The notes: generated from the sequence alone by a model not told the origin. Shown: positions 23,481-32,086, counted from the stretch's first letter. The stretch: 32,086 nucleotides of DNA from CAZGQY01 sp964528035 (GCA_964528035.1 CAZGQY010000025.1:1-32086); one strand, 5' to 3'. A program made the numbers and translations.

Positions 23481-24290
23481 GTGAACGAACACAGACCCAT
23501 TGGGATTTTCGATTCGGGTGTTGGCGGCTTGTCGGTAGCCAGAGAAATCCATAAACAACTACCGAATGAGGATCTGCTTTATATCGCCGATTCACAATAC
23601 GCCCCCTATGGGGAAAAGTCTTCGTCAGTGATCGAACAGAGGGCTGCGACGATTTCCGAATATCTCATAAAAAACAATATTAAAGCTCTGGTCGTGGCCT
23701 GCAATACTGCAACCGCATTCGCTATTCAAAATCTACGGACAATCTATTCCCTGCCCATTGTAGGCATGGAACCCGCTTTAAAGCCCGCCGTTGAAAAAAC
23801 AAAATCAGGTGTTGTGGGAATAATTGCGACGACCAGAACGTTGCAGAGTGAAAAATTTAATTCGCTTAACACCAAATTTAAAAGTAACGTTCATATTATT
23901 GCCCAAGCGTGTCCCGGTTTGGTAGAACAAGTAGAACTTGGTGATTTTAGCAGCCGTAAAACTAAAGACTTAGTGAATTGCTATGTGAAAAGATTATTGG
24001 ATAAGGGTGTTGATACCATAGTACTTGGTTGTAGCCACTATCCGTTTTTGAGTCCTTTGATTCAGCAGTGTGCAGGGTCGAATATTTTGGTTATTGATAC
24101 CGGGGTAGCTGTTACTAACGAATTGGCGCGGCAACTGAAGAAAAGTGAGCTATTAATGACCCAGCAGCGTAGAGGAATACTTAAGTTTGTTAGCAGTAAA
24201 GTCAATTTCGACGCTTCTTCGGTGATCTCCAAACTATGGGGCAAACCATTGGAGATTACGATTCTTCCGGAAAAGTATATTGATTTGTAA
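23481..24290 (+). CDS. murI: Glutamate racemase MurI
   Basis: MurI interconverts L- and D-glutamate and supplies D-glutamate for peptidoglycan stem peptides in the cytoplasm. The protein is 269 residues from GTG 23481. IGIFDSGVGGLSVAREI (7-23) contains catalytic-pocket Asp11. YIADSQYAPYGEKS is the standard substrate loop. VACNTATA has Cys74, and VLGCSHYPFL has Cys184 and His186, the two-cysteine racemisation pair with its neighbour. Length and motifs are those of a complete, active enzyme. It converges with the DUF4143 ATPase gene 66 bp further on. Confidence 0.95.
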   Translation: MNEHRPIGIFDSGVGGLSVAREIHKQLPNEDLLYIADSQYAPYGEKSSSVIEQRAATISEYLIKNNIKALVVACNTATAFAIQNLRTIYSLPIVGMEPALKPAVEKTKSGVVGIIATTRTLQSEKFNSLNTKFKSNVHIIAQACPGLVEQVELGDFSSRKTKDLVNCYVKRLLDKGVDTIVLGCSHYPFLSPLIQQCAGSNILVIDTGVAVTNELARQLKKSELLMTQQRRGILKFVSSKVNFDASSVISKLWGKPLEITILPEKYIDL

Positions 24291-24356
24291 TTAGAAGGCT
24301 AGGCTTCGTAAACTCGCCACAGTCTGTAAAAGCACTGGATCAGGTGCTGCAATGTA

Positions 24357-25514
24357 TCAAAATATTTTTGATAAGTCTTTCCAGGAACGTATAGAAATAT
24401 TTTCTCTGACGTAAGAAGTACTTCCTGCGTAAATGAGTTGAAGGGTTTCATCGCTACCAGAAATTTTCTGCCAATACCTGAGACCTTTAAAAAAATCCGA
24501 CTGCACAGTTTGCCCCGATTTAATTTCAATGGCTTTTATTGATATCCCATCAATAATCACATCAACCTCGTTCCCAACTTTGTCTCGCCAAAAATACAGG
24601 GGTGGCTGTCTTCCTTGATTGTAAAAATATTTCAACATTTCCGAAATTATAAAACTTTCAAAAATGCCACCTCGAAGACTATGTGTACTGAGTTCATCTG
24701 GTTTAGTGATTCCCAAAAGATAACAAAGCAGTCCTGAATCATAGAAATACACTTTCGGAGATTTTGTTAGTCGTTTATTGAAATTTTGATAGTGTGGTTT
24801 TAAGGTAAAGACAATAAAACTTCCCTCGAGAATGGAAAGCCAGGAGTTTGCAGTATTGTTACTTATTCCACAATCGTTTCCAATAGAACTCAAATTTAGA
24901 AGTTGTCCCGTTCTAGCAGCAAGCATTTTTACAAATGTAGTAAATTTCGACAAATCTCCGATATTTTTTATTTGCCTAACATCTTTTTGTACGTAAGTTT
25001 CGAAATAATCAGTTAACCATCGCGTCGGGCGAAGCTTTCTCTGATAAATTCTTGGATAAAAGCCGGAAAACATAAATTGATTGAGACCCAATATGCTCTC
25101 TTTAACATCAAGTTCGGAAAAAGAGAGCGGCAACAAGCGAAGCAATGCTATTCGTCCTGCAAGAGACTGTGTAATTTCTTCAACAAGACTAAATTGGTGG
25201 GAGCCAGTCAGGATGAAGCGGCCGGGTGTGTCATCATCGTCAACTTCTGATTGAAGGTACGAAAAAAGAACAGGAACTCGTTGGATCTCATCAAAAATTG
25301 CGCCGGCCCTATGATGATCCAAGAAGCCTAACGGGTCATTCAGGGCAAACGCCCTATGATTTAGATCCTCTAAACTTACATATTTTTTATTAGGAAAAGT
25401 GTCTTTTGCTAATGTTGTTTTGCCCGACTGCCGTGGACCTAATATGGCCACAATTGGCAGCTCATTGCTTGATTTGAGCAGTTCAAATTTTAAATCTCGA
25501 CTAATATTCTCCAT
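24357..25514 (-). CDS. AAA ATPase with DUF4143 C-terminal domain
   Basis: This 385-residue protein has an N-terminal AAA_14 ATPase with Walker A GPRQSGKTT (26-34), Walker B AIFDEIQ (72-78) and the sensor-like FILTGSHQF. The C-terminal DUF4143 part (about 165-350) has the family pattern VYFYDSGLLCYLLG and the nuclease-like VDVIIDGISIKAIEIKSG (restriction-endonuclease-like D-x(n)-E-x-K). This family is common, patchily distributed and often horizontally acquired; its biological role is not settled. The gene is visibly more AT-rich than its neighbours, stands alone on the minus strand between murI and the DUF192 gene, and reads through without frameshift. That pattern suggests acquisition as a single-gene cassette. 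Confidence 0.88.
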   Translation of the reverse strand: MENISRDLKFELLKSSNELPIVAILGPRQSGKTTLAKDTFPNKKYVSLEDLNHRAFALNDPLGFLDHHRAGAIFDEIQRVPVLFSYLQSEVDDDDTPGRFILTGSHQFSLVEEITQSLAGRIALLRLLPLSFSELDVKESILGLNQFMFSGFYPRIYQRKLRPTRWLTDYFETYVQKDVRQIKNIGDLSKFTTFVKMLAARTGQLLNLSSIGNDCGISNNTANSWLSILEGSFIVFTLKPHYQNFNKRLTKSPKVYFYDSGLLCYLLGITKPDELSTHSLRGGIFESFIISEMLKYFYNQGRQPPLYFWRDKVGNEVDVIIDGISIKAIEIKSGQTVQSDFFKGLRYWQKISGSDETLQLIYAGSTSYVRENISIRSWKDLSKIF

Positions 25515-25636
25515 GATTTAAGCGACTTATACATTAATGGCCAATATAGAAATACCATTTACAATATGTCCATATTAATTGCTGTATGGCAAAAAATCAA
25601 CAGGACTCGGTTACTATATACAGAGGAGTTGGCTCC

Positions 25637-25697
25637 TTAGGTTGAGGAGACCTGAATATTGCTTTCTGATTGGCATCTAATCAGAATATTGGGTGCT
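25637..25697. repeat. Cluster of small hairpins between DUF4143 and DUF192 genes
   Basis: AGGAG-TTGG-CTCCT is a 5-bp hairpin whose CTCCT arm can instead pair with the AGGAG that follows it (CTCCT-TAGGTTG-AGGAG), giving two mutually exclusive folds. Just beyond, TTCTGATT and AATCAGAA form a perfect 8-bp stem with a 7-base loop, extended by AATATT/TATT. The last one lies beyond the DUF192 stop on the minus strand and may act as its terminator, but no T-run follows. Confidence 0.4.
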
Positions 25698-25715
25698 TAG
25701 TATTTAAGTTATCGA

Positions 25716-26174
25716 TTATTCGATTAATATATTCCCCGGCAATTTAATATGCACATAATCGCCTACTTTTAAATCATGCAACAGAAACCAGTCTTTATTC
25801 ATTTCCAATGCATAGCGGGCAGGTCGAAGAGAGCGGATGATGGTTTTGGTGTCCATGGGCACCATATCTTCAATATTGATGACTATTCCATTCGAATTTA
25901 GGAATGCGATCGATAAAGGAATTTTGGTGTCTTTCATCCAAAAAGCCATGGCTTGCCTGAAACGATAGATAAACAGCATTCCTCTATCGGGTGGCAAGCT
26001 GTCTCTGAGAGAAAGGCCGCATTGACGGCTCTGATTATCAATGGCTAATTCTGCTACCAGGTAATAACCGTTAATCATGAGCGGCAGTTCCGGGTTGTTT
26101 CGGGGGCAGGTATCCGCTGAATTTGTGGCAATGGGAAAGATTAAAAAAATCAATAATAGTGCTATTTTTGTCAT
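25716..26174 (-). CDS. Secreted DUF192 family protein
   Basis: This 152-residue protein has an N-terminal signal peptide (MTKIALLLIFLIFPIATNSA), so the mature part should be periplasmic. Residues 30-148 are a DUF192 domain: LAIDNQSRQCGLSLRDSLPPDRGMLFIYRFRQAMAFWMKDT and IPLSIAFLNSNGIVINIEDMVP are the conserved core. The family has a small beta-barrel fold and no established function. No lipobox cysteine is present. It is expressed away from the divergent jet operon, whose start lies 240 bp to the right, so the gap 26175-26414 must hold both promoters. Confidence 0.88.
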   Translation of the reverse strand: MTKIALLLIFLIFPIATNSADTCPRNNPELPLMINGYYLVAELAIDNQSRQCGLSLRDSLPPDRGMLFIYRFRQAMAFWMKDTKIPLSIAFLNSNGIVINIEDMVPMDTKTIIRSLRPARYALEMNKDWFLLHDLKVGDYVHIKLPGNILIE

Positions 26175-26414
26175 TGGTTCGATTCGAAGCAGACTGGGCT
26201 TAGGATTCTTTCATCTTAACAAAAATGCTAGTGTCCGGTGTACACGCTACACTCATAATATATCCTACAGGTCTGAGTGATATGGAAATGAGCGACCACG
26301 TCAAAAAAGTAAGGTAAACTGAATTGTACTTAGCCAGTCTGTTTCGTGTTACGACTCTAAACGCTCTTTAAACCCAAATGCACTGAAAATATATTTGAAT
26401 AAACGATTTCCAGA

Positions 26415-27908
26415 ATGGCTTTTGATTTCACAACTCTCAGCGCGTTACAAAAAAACCATCCAACATGGCGATTGGTGAGTAGTCCGCATGCCCCATTGAT
26501 AGCCAGTTTTTTGCACCATGTGTTTATCGCATCCAATGTCCGTGTTATGGCTCAGGCCGATCTGGCCGAAGCGCTTGAGGATGAATTGTTTGTTTTGCGG
26601 CAGCAGTTAGGCGAGGAGGCTTTCCCCAAACCGGCGATAGATTATTTGAACGATTGGGCTTCGCAGGAAAAAAGCTGGTTGCGTAAGTTTTATCCTAAGG
26701 ATTCAGATGAGGTTCAATTCGATCTTACTCCGGCGACAGAAAAGGCTTTTACCTGGCTTCAAACTTTAACCGAGCGCAGTTTTGTGGGTACAGAATCGCG
26801 CTTGCTTACTTTGTTTGAGTTGCTTCGACAAATCAGTACAGGCAGCGAAGTGGATAAGGATACCCGAATCGCGGATCTGGAAACACGACGCGCGGAGATT
26901 GAAGCCGAAATCGAGCAAGTGAAGGCGGGCACAATGCCTCTGTTGGATGACACTGCACTCAAAGATCGTTTCATGCAGTTTAACCAGTTGGCGCGGGAGT
27001 TATTAGCTGATTTTCGTGAAGTCGAACACAATTTCCATGGACTGGATCGGCGAGTGCGTGAACGTATTGCGCGTTGGGGTGGTAATAAAGGCGAGTTACT
27101 GGAAGAAATAATGGGCGAACGTGATTCCATTGCAGATTCCGACCAGGGGAAAAGTTTTCGGGCTTTTTGGGATTTTCTGATGTCGCCGCAGCGACAGGAA
27201 GAATTTACTGAGTTGCTTGACCAGGTTTTGGCACTACCCTCAGTAGTAGAACTCAAGCCTGATAAGCGTACGCGACGCATTCATTACGATTGGCTTGAAG
27301 CCGGAGAGCATACCCAGCGGACGATTGCGCAATTGTCGCAACAACTGCGGCGTTTTCTGGATGACCAGGCCTGGTTGGAAAATAGACGGATTATGGATAT
27401 ATTGCAGGGCATTGAGGCGAAAGCCCTGGATATGAGAGAACGCTTAAAAGAAGCCTCATTTTCCAATGAATTTATGGCTATCGACGAGAACTCCGCCAAT
27501 ATTGAGCTGCCTTTTGAAAGACCGCTGTATTCTCCACCGATTAAGCCCCAGATTCCTGACGTTGCGATTGAAATGGGCGATGAACATGTAGATTCAAGTG
27601 TCTTGTATACGCAAACCGTGATCGATAAGGAGCTATTAGCGCGTCATATTCGTCAGTCTTTGCAAGAGCAACCCCAGGTATCATTGAGTGAACTGTGTAA
27701 AACTCGTCCTTTGGAGTATGGATTGGCGGAACTGGTTGGTTATCTTGAATTGGCTGCTGATGGAAAAACAGATAAGCGTTATACAACTGTCGTGGATGAA
27801 TCTGTGGAAGAGGTTATTCATTGGCAGACTGAAGAAAATCCTTCAGATTCTGTAGCGAAGCAGGCAAAATTACCGCGTATCATTTATATACGACAGGCTG
27901 CCTTGTGA
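26415..27908 (+). CDS. jetA: Wadjet defence protein JetA (DUF3375, kleisin-like)
   Basis: This 497-residue DUF3375 protein is the MukF/kleisin-like subunit of the Wadjet anti-plasmid SMC complex. The N-terminal winged-helix-type region (HPTWRLVSSPHAPLIASFLHHVF, residues 15-37) is characteristic of DUF3375. A charged coiled-coil stretch (about 150-175, DLETRRAEIEAEIEQVKAG) and RRVRERIARWGGNKGELLEEI follow. A C-terminal helical domain with LSELCKTRPLEYGLAELVGYLELA should bind the JetC head. In known systems JetA bridges JetC dimers and recruits JetB and JetD. It opens a three-gene operon with a 4-bp overlap (GTGA) to jetB. The start site has only a weak ribosome-binding sequence. Confidence 0.92.
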   Translation: MAFDFTTLSALQKNHPTWRLVSSPHAPLIASFLHHVFIASNVRVMAQADLAEALEDELFVLRQQLGEEAFPKPAIDYLNDWASQEKSWLRKFYPKDSDEVQFDLTPATEKAFTWLQTLTERSFVGTESRLLTLFELLRQISTGSEVDKDTRIADLETRRAEIEAEIEQVKAGTMPLLDDTALKDRFMQFNQLARELLADFREVEHNFHGLDRRVRERIARWGGNKGELLEEIMGERDSIADSDQGKSFRAFWDFLMSPQRQEEFTELLDQVLALPSVVELKPDKRTRRIHYDWLEAGEHTQRTIAQLSQQLRRFLDDQAWLENRRIMDILQGIEAKALDMRERLKEASFSNEFMAIDENSANIELPFERPLYSPPIKPQIPDVAIEMGDEHVDSSVLYTQTVIDKELLARHIRQSLQEQPQVSLSELCKTRPLEYGLAELVGYLELAADGKTDKRYTTVVDESVEEVIHWQTEENPSDSVAKQAKLPRIIYIRQAAL

Positions 27909-28597
27909 GTGATATTAATTCTCCTGCGCCGTTAGAGGAAACAATAGCTTCTCCGGATCTCTCCTCACTGGTGATCACCTTACTGAAAGGGGTTATTTAT
28001 GAGGATAATAACTCAACAAAGTGGAGTAGTTTACTTAGTCTGCAATCACGGGTCCGTGATTATGTGTCGGTAATTGGACTGGAACTCATGCTGGATGAGG
28101 CGGAAGGCTACGCATTTCTGCGTTCAAAATCATTGCCGGAAACGTCCGTTGATGATGATTTAAAGTCTCGCTCAAACAAGCCACTGCCACGTTTAATTAC
28201 CCGTCGACAATTGTCTTTTCCTGTCAGTCTGCTGTTGGCCTTGCTGCGAAAAAAATTGGCGGAATTCGATGCTCAAGGAGGCGATACACGGCTGGTGCTG
28301 TCACGAGATGAAATCGTTGAACTTATTCGTGTGTTTTTACCGAGTGGGAGTAATGAAGTAAAAATATCGGATCAGGTTGATAGTCATATCAACAAAGTCG
28401 TTGAACTCGGCTTTTTGCGTCGTTTAAAACCGGAGAGTCACCTGCAGGCAAAAAGTTTTGAAGTGCGGCGCATACTCAAATCCTTTGTGGACGCCCAGTG
28501 GCTGGCAGATTTTGATAGCAAACTGGCACTCTATAAAATACATTCAGACGGGTCGCAAGAGCAACAAACGCGTGTGGAAAATGACAGAGACGAATAA
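27905..28597 (+). CDS. jetB: Wadjet defence protein JetB (DUF4194, MukE/KITE-like)
   Basis: This 230-residue DUF4194 protein is the KITE-type winged-helix subunit that dimerises and binds the JetA kleisin. It starts at GTG 27905, overlapping the jetA stop. LSSLVITLLKGVIYEDNNSTKWSSLL (residues 19-44) and LEL-MLDEAEGYAFLRS mark the first winged helix. RRQLSFPVSLLLALLRKKLAEFD and SRDEIVELIRVFLP follow, and the C-terminal LGFLRRLKPES-RRILKSFVDAQW matches the family. The 3' end overlaps jetC by 17 bp, so all three subunits are translationally coupled, as expected for proteins that assemble together. Confidence 0.92.
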   Translation: MSDINSPAPLEETIASPDLSSLVITLLKGVIYEDNNSTKWSSLLSLQSRVRDYVSVIGLELMLDEAEGYAFLRSKSLPETSVDDDLKSRSNKPLPRLITRRQLSFPVSLLLALLRKKLAEFDAQGGDTRLVLSRDEIVELIRVFLPSGSNEVKISDQVDSHINKVVELGFLRRLKPESHLQAKSFEVRRILKSFVDAQWLADFDSKLALYKIHSDGSQEQQTRVENDRDE

Positions 28598-31500
28598 TAC
28601 TGTTTCGATTTTTGACCCGAATAGTGAGGATGCATTGTCGGGATTTCGCCTGCAAAGCCTGGAGGTGTTTAACTGGGGAACCTTTGACCAGCGAGTGTGG
28701 TCGTTGACGATGGAGGGTAAAAACGGTCTGCTTACCGGTGATATTGGCTCCGGTAAGTCAACACTGGTTGATGCCGTGACAACTTTATTAGTGCCTGCAC
28801 AGCGCATAGCCTATAACAAAGCCGCCGGTGCGGATCTTAAAGAACGCTCTTTACGCTCATATGTGTTGGGTTACTATAAATCCGAACGTCATGAAAGTAG
28901 TGGCAAAGCCAAGCCTGTTGCGCTTCGTGATCATAATAATTATTCGGTGGTTTTGGGTGTATTTCATAATCAGGGATACCGGCAAACTGTTACATTGGCG
29001 CAAGTTTTCTGGATGAAAGAACAGGGGCAACCGGAGCGTTTTTATGTCGGTGCTGAACGCGCTTTATCCATAAGTGGGGACTTTGCGCAGTTTGGTTCTG
29101 AGATCAGTGCGCTTAGAAAACGCCTGCGCAAAGAAGGCGCGGAAATCATGGACGGATTTCCCAAATACGGTGCCTGGTTTCGGCGTCGGTTTGGCATCGA
29201 AAATAAACAGGCGCTTGATTTATTTCATCAAACGGTATCGATGAAGTCCGTGGGCAATCTCACCGAGTTTGTTCGTAGTCATATGCTGGAACCTTTCAAT
29301 GTTGTACCGCGAATCAGTGCACTGATCGATCATTTTGACGATTTGAGCAGAGCCCATGAGGCGGTATTGAAGGCAAAAAAGCAGATTTCTTTATTATTGC
29401 CGCTGGTGGCTGGCTGCGAAATGCATCAGCGGCAGACAGAATTATCGGTAGAATTAAAGCAATGTCGCGATGCTTTGAAAACTTATTTTTCAAGCAAAAA
29501 ACTGGTGCTGTTGAATAAACGTATTGAGTCATTGAGCAGAGATCTTGAACGATATAACGCAAAAGTTATTCGTCTTCAAGACACGGTGCAGGCGCAACGA
29601 ATTGAGGAATCTGAGCTCAAGCGCCAGATCGGTGAAAATGGCGGCGATAGAATTGAGAGATTAACCCAGGAAATTCAGCAAAAAGATCAGGAACGTCAAC
29701 GACGCTTACAAAAATATGAGCGTTATTCCGAGCTTATCAATCAGCTTGATCTACCGGTGGCTCAGTCGGAGGATGAGTATCTGCAACAAAGGGTGGATCT
29801 GCAGGGTCGACGCGAGCAATTGGAAGGCGAGGAAGCGAAAATACAAAATAATAGAAACGATGCTGTATTCGAGTTTCGTTCAAAAAAAGAAAAGCATGAT
29901 CAGATTCAACTGGAAATTAAGAGTCTGAAATCCAGACACAGCAATATCGACGACGCGCAAATAAAAATTCGACTGGCACTTTGCAGTGCGTTGAATCTAT
30001 CTGAAGAGGATTTACCTTTTGCCGGAGAACTGATTCGCGTCAGAGAAGATGAAAAACAATGGCAAGGTGCCATTGAACGTTTGCTGCGCAGTTTCGGTAT
30101 GTCGCTGTTGGTGCCTGATCATCACTACAATAAAATTGCCGCCTGGGTGGATGATACGCACCTTCGAGGCCGACTGGTTTATTACCGTGTTCGCGATGGA
30201 CGACAAAATCAGGCGAATAATCTTCGCTTGAATCTTCATCCGGATTCGCTGGTTTATAAGCTATCGGTTAAGCCTGATTCTGCAATGTACGAATGGGTGG
30301 AGAATGAAATTACCATCCGATTTAACGTGGCTTGCTGTGCGACTCAGGAGCAGTTCAGACGCGAAAAACGTGCGATTTCGCAAAATGGACAAATTAAAAC
30401 ACCGGGTGAACGACACGAAAAGGATGATCGTCACGCGTTGAATGATCAAAGCCGCTATGTATTGGGTTGGACGAATAAGGATAAAATCGCTGCTTTAGAA
30501 TCTCAGGCAGCCGGTTTGCAGTTGGATTTGGCGGAGACAGGTGCGCGGATTAGCGAATTTGAGCAATCGTTGAAGCAATTGAAAGTAACGCTTGAGACTC
30601 TGACGAAACTTGAAGTGTATGATGAGTTCAGAGATTTGGACTGGCGTCCTTTAGCCATCACAATCGAACAACTCAAAGAAGAAAAAGATCGATTGGAATC
30701 CGCTTCTGACATCCTTCGGGAGCTTACGGAAAGACTGCAACAGCTGGAAACACGAAGGTCAGTGAACGAGACCAGTCTGGACTCAGTAAAAGATATTCGA
30801 TCAAGAACAGAACAAAAGAAGCAGGATGCCGAAATACTCCATCAGAAAACCAATGAGTTCATTCTGAAACCTGAAAATCAGGTCTTAACCCCCCATTTTG
30901 AAATGTTGGACAGTTTCTGTCAGCAGGCGTTGGGAGAGTACAAACTGAGCGTTGAATCGTGTGATCAGCGAGAGCAGGATCTGAGAAAGTGGCTCCAGGA
31001 AAAAATAGATTCGCAGGACAGAAAGCTGGCACGCCTGCATGAAAAAATCATCAGGCAAATGACCGACTATAACCAGGAATTCAAGCTTGAAACCCAGGAG
31101 GTTGATGTCAGCATAGATGCAGCCAGTGAATATAAACAAATGTTAAGTGAACTTGAAGCGGATGATTTGCCACGATTTGAAGCCCGGTTTAAAGATTTGC
31201 TGAATGAAAACACCATACGCGAAGTGGCTAATTTTCAATCGCAACTGAATCGGGAGCGTGAAACCATTAAAGAACGCATTGCTCAGATCAATGAGTCACT
31301 GACACAGATTGACTATAACCCTGGCCGTTTTATTGTGCTCGAAGCGCAAAGCACTCAGGATAGTGATATCCGCGACTTTCAAACTGATTTGCGTACTTGT
31401 ACAGAAGGAAGTTTAACGGGATCGGAAGATGAGCAATACTCAGAAACCAAGTTTTTACAGGTTAAACAAATCATCGAGCGCTTCCGCGGTCGCGAAGGTT

Positions 31501-32036
31501 TGTCCGATCTCGATAAACGATGGACCACAAAAGTGAGTGATGTCAGAAACTGGTTTACTTTTGCTGCATCCGAACGCTGGCGTGAGGACAACAGCGAATA
31601 TGAACATTATTCTGATTCCAGCGGTAAATCCGGCGGTCAAAAAGAGAAATTGGCCTATACCATCCTTGCTGCAAGTCTGGCTTATCAGTTTGGCCTCGAA
31701 TGGGGGGCGGTCAGGTCGCGTTCGTTTCGATTTGTCGTTATCGACGAAGCATTCGGCAAAGGCTCCGACGAATCTGCTCAATATGGGTTAAAATTGTTTG
31801 AACGACTCAATTTACAGTTATTGATTGTTACGCCACTACAGAAAATTCATATCATTGAACCGTTTGTTTCCAATGTCGGTTTTGTACAGAACGACGATGG
31901 TCGCACTTCCAAGGTTCGTAATTTAACCATTGAAGCTTATCGCAAAGAAAAAAGCCTGGTTGATTCAAACTCTGCATCAGAGTTGGCACAAAGGCTCAGT
32001 GAGAATAACAATCGTAGTGAGGGTCCGATTGTCTAA
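28581..32036 (+). CDS. jetC: Wadjet defence protein JetC (SMC/MukB-like ATPase)
   Basis: JetC is the loop-extruding SMC motor of Wadjet, which recognises small circular DNA and brings the JetD nuclease to it. The protein is 1151 residues from ATG 28581; the open frame extends 41 codons upstream inside jetB and is not used. The head starts with FNWGTFDQRVW and Walker A GDIGSGKST (Lys59). Long coiled coils (about 280-450 and 640-900) flank a hinge-like globular section (about 475-630). The ABC signature is KSGGQKEKL (1016-1024) and Walker B is FRFVVIDEAF (Asp1055, Glu1056). All ATPase residues look intact. The TAA at 32034-32036 lies partly inside the right terminal repeat. Confidence 0.94.
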   Translation: MTETNNTVSIFDPNSEDALSGFRLQSLEVFNWGTFDQRVWSLTMEGKNGLLTGDIGSGKSTLVDAVTTLLVPAQRIAYNKAAGADLKERSLRSYVLGYYKSERHESSGKAKPVALRDHNNYSVVLGVFHNQGYRQTVTLAQVFWMKEQGQPERFYVGAERALSISGDFAQFGSEISALRKRLRKEGAEIMDGFPKYGAWFRRRFGIENKQALDLFHQTVSMKSVGNLTEFVRSHMLEPFNVVPRISALIDHFDDLSRAHEAVLKAKKQISLLLPLVAGCEMHQRQTELSVELKQCRDALKTYFSSKKLVLLNKRIESLSRDLERYNAKVIRLQDTVQAQRIEESELKRQIGENGGDRIERLTQEIQQKDQERQRRLQKYERYSELINQLDLPVAQSEDEYLQQRVDLQGRREQLEGEEAKIQNNRNDAVFEFRSKKEKHDQIQLEIKSLKSRHSNIDDAQIKIRLALCSALNLSEEDLPFAGELIRVREDEKQWQGAIERLLRSFGMSLLVPDHHYNKIAAWVDDTHLRGRLVYYRVRDGRQNQANNLRLNLHPDSLVYKLSVKPDSAMYEWVENEITIRFNVACCATQEQFRREKRAISQNGQIKTPGERHEKDDRHALNDQSRYVLGWTNKDKIAALESQAAGLQLDLAETGARISEFEQSLKQLKVTLETLTKLEVYDEFRDLDWRPLAITIEQLKEEKDRLESASDILRELTERLQQLETRRSVNETSLDSVKDIRSRTEQKKQDAEILHQKTNEFILKPENQVLTPHFEMLDSFCQQALGEYKLSVESCDQREQDLRKWLQEKIDSQDRKLARLHEKIIRQMTDYNQEFKLETQEVDVSIDAASEYKQMLSELEADDLPRFEARFKDLLNENTIREVANFQSQLNRERETIKERIAQINESLTQIDYNPGRFIVLEAQSTQDSDIRDFQTDLRTCTEGSLTGSEDEQYSETKFLQVKQIIERFRGREGLSDLDKRWTTKVSDVRNWFTFAASERWREDNSEYEHYSDSSGKSGGQKEKLAYTILAASLAYQFGLEWGAVRSRSFRFVVIDEAFGKGSDESAQYGLKLFERLNLQLLIVTPLQKIHIIEPFVSNVGFVQNDDGRTSKVRNLTIEAYRKEKSLVDSNSASELAQRLSENNNRSEGPIV

Positions 32037-32086
32037 GGAGCGAGGTTTTAATAATATGCGAAAGATTGACGCAGGATTATTGTTTG
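32035..32086 (+). repeat. Right copy of 52-bp terminal inverted repeat
   Basis: This is the reverse complement of 34-85 with a single mismatch. It begins AAGGAGCGAGG, whose first two bases are the last two of the jetC stop codon, and runs to the window edge. It includes AAGGAG followed 16 bases later by ATG, so it could look like the start of a next gene (MRKIDAGLLF), but the left copy of the same sequence stops after 14 codons. This is the place where jetD would be expected. Confidence 0.9.

Noticed and set aside
25586..25642. Short frame MAKNQQDSVTIYRGVGSLG between the DUF4143 and DUF192 genes
   Set aside because: It has only 19 codons, no ribosome site and no known peptide pattern.
26759..27280. 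Minus-strand 173-codon frame inside jetA
   Set aside because: It is antisense to DUF3375 and rich in Ser/Arg, as expected from the reverse of a charged helical protein.
28458..28580. Upstream extension of JetC inside jetB
   Set aside because: The 41 added residues come from the jetB sequence in another frame and do not resemble an SMC N-terminus. ATG 28581 gives the normal start.
1..32086. Whole window as a composite transposon or island because of the inverted terminal copies
   Set aside because: It contains rnpB and murI (core functions), no transposase or integrase is seen, and the repeats run off both edges. An assembly break at a dispersed repeat explains it more simply.

Overview
The window looks like chromosomal DNA from a moderately AT-leaning gammaproteobacterium, possibly a marine Oceanospirillales/Pseudomonadales-type organism. 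The evidence is a proteobacterial type A RNase P RNA, LpxD (Gram-negative lipid A synthesis), a class III PHA synthase locus (phaE-phaC / phaA-phaR-phaB), a HugZ-type haem protein and MurI. The exact taxon is inference. No rRNA, tRNA, CRISPR array or recognisable transposase was seen.

Layout. (1) 562-9365: a run of nine plus-strand genes for surface-glycan assembly: two GT2-type enzymes, a SAM methyltransferase, a GT4 enzyme, a hexapeptide O-acetyltransferase, two more GT-B enzymes, another GT2 enzyme and a sulfotransferase. The middle five genes overlap by 4-14 bp and are surely co-translated. No flippase, polymerase, exporter or sugar-nucleotide gene is present, so these genes decorate a glycan made elsewhere or the locus continues outside. 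(2) 9757-11858: a DnaJ-zinc ribbon-PilZ fusion protein, a non-coding stretch with a long imperfect palindrome and a long-loop perfect inverted repeat, rnpB, and a two-CBS-domain protein. (3) 12019-16723, minus strand: lpxD followed by a full-length 5-oxoprolinase gene. (4) 16922-21757: the polyhydroxybutyrate module, with phaE-phaC on the minus strand divergent from phaA-phaR-phaB on the plus strand. It is framed by hairpin terminators and has a near-consensus sigma70 promoter ahead of phaA. PhaA and PhaB make (R)-3-hydroxybutyryl-CoA, PhaEC polymerises it, and PhaR probably senses granules. (5) 22037-26174: small housekeeping or accessory genes (CPXCG protein, HugZ family, DUF985 cupin, murI, an AAA/DUF4143 ATPase, a secreted DUF192 protein). 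(6) 26415-32036: jetA-jetB-jetC of a Wadjet (MukBEF/MksBEF-like SMC) plasmid-defence operon. The nuclease gene jetD is not visible.

The most striking structural feature is that both ends of the window carry the same 52-bp sequence (51/52 identical) in inverted orientation. The right copy starts inside the jetC stop codon. This points to a dispersed repeat at which the sequence breaks off, and it leaves open whether jetD is present, displaced or lost. Other points worth following up are the DnaJ-Zn-PilZ architecture, the histone-H1-like basic tail on PhaE, a hairpin that would bury the start codon of the sulfotransferase, and the palindromes between the DnaJ-PilZ gene and rnpB.
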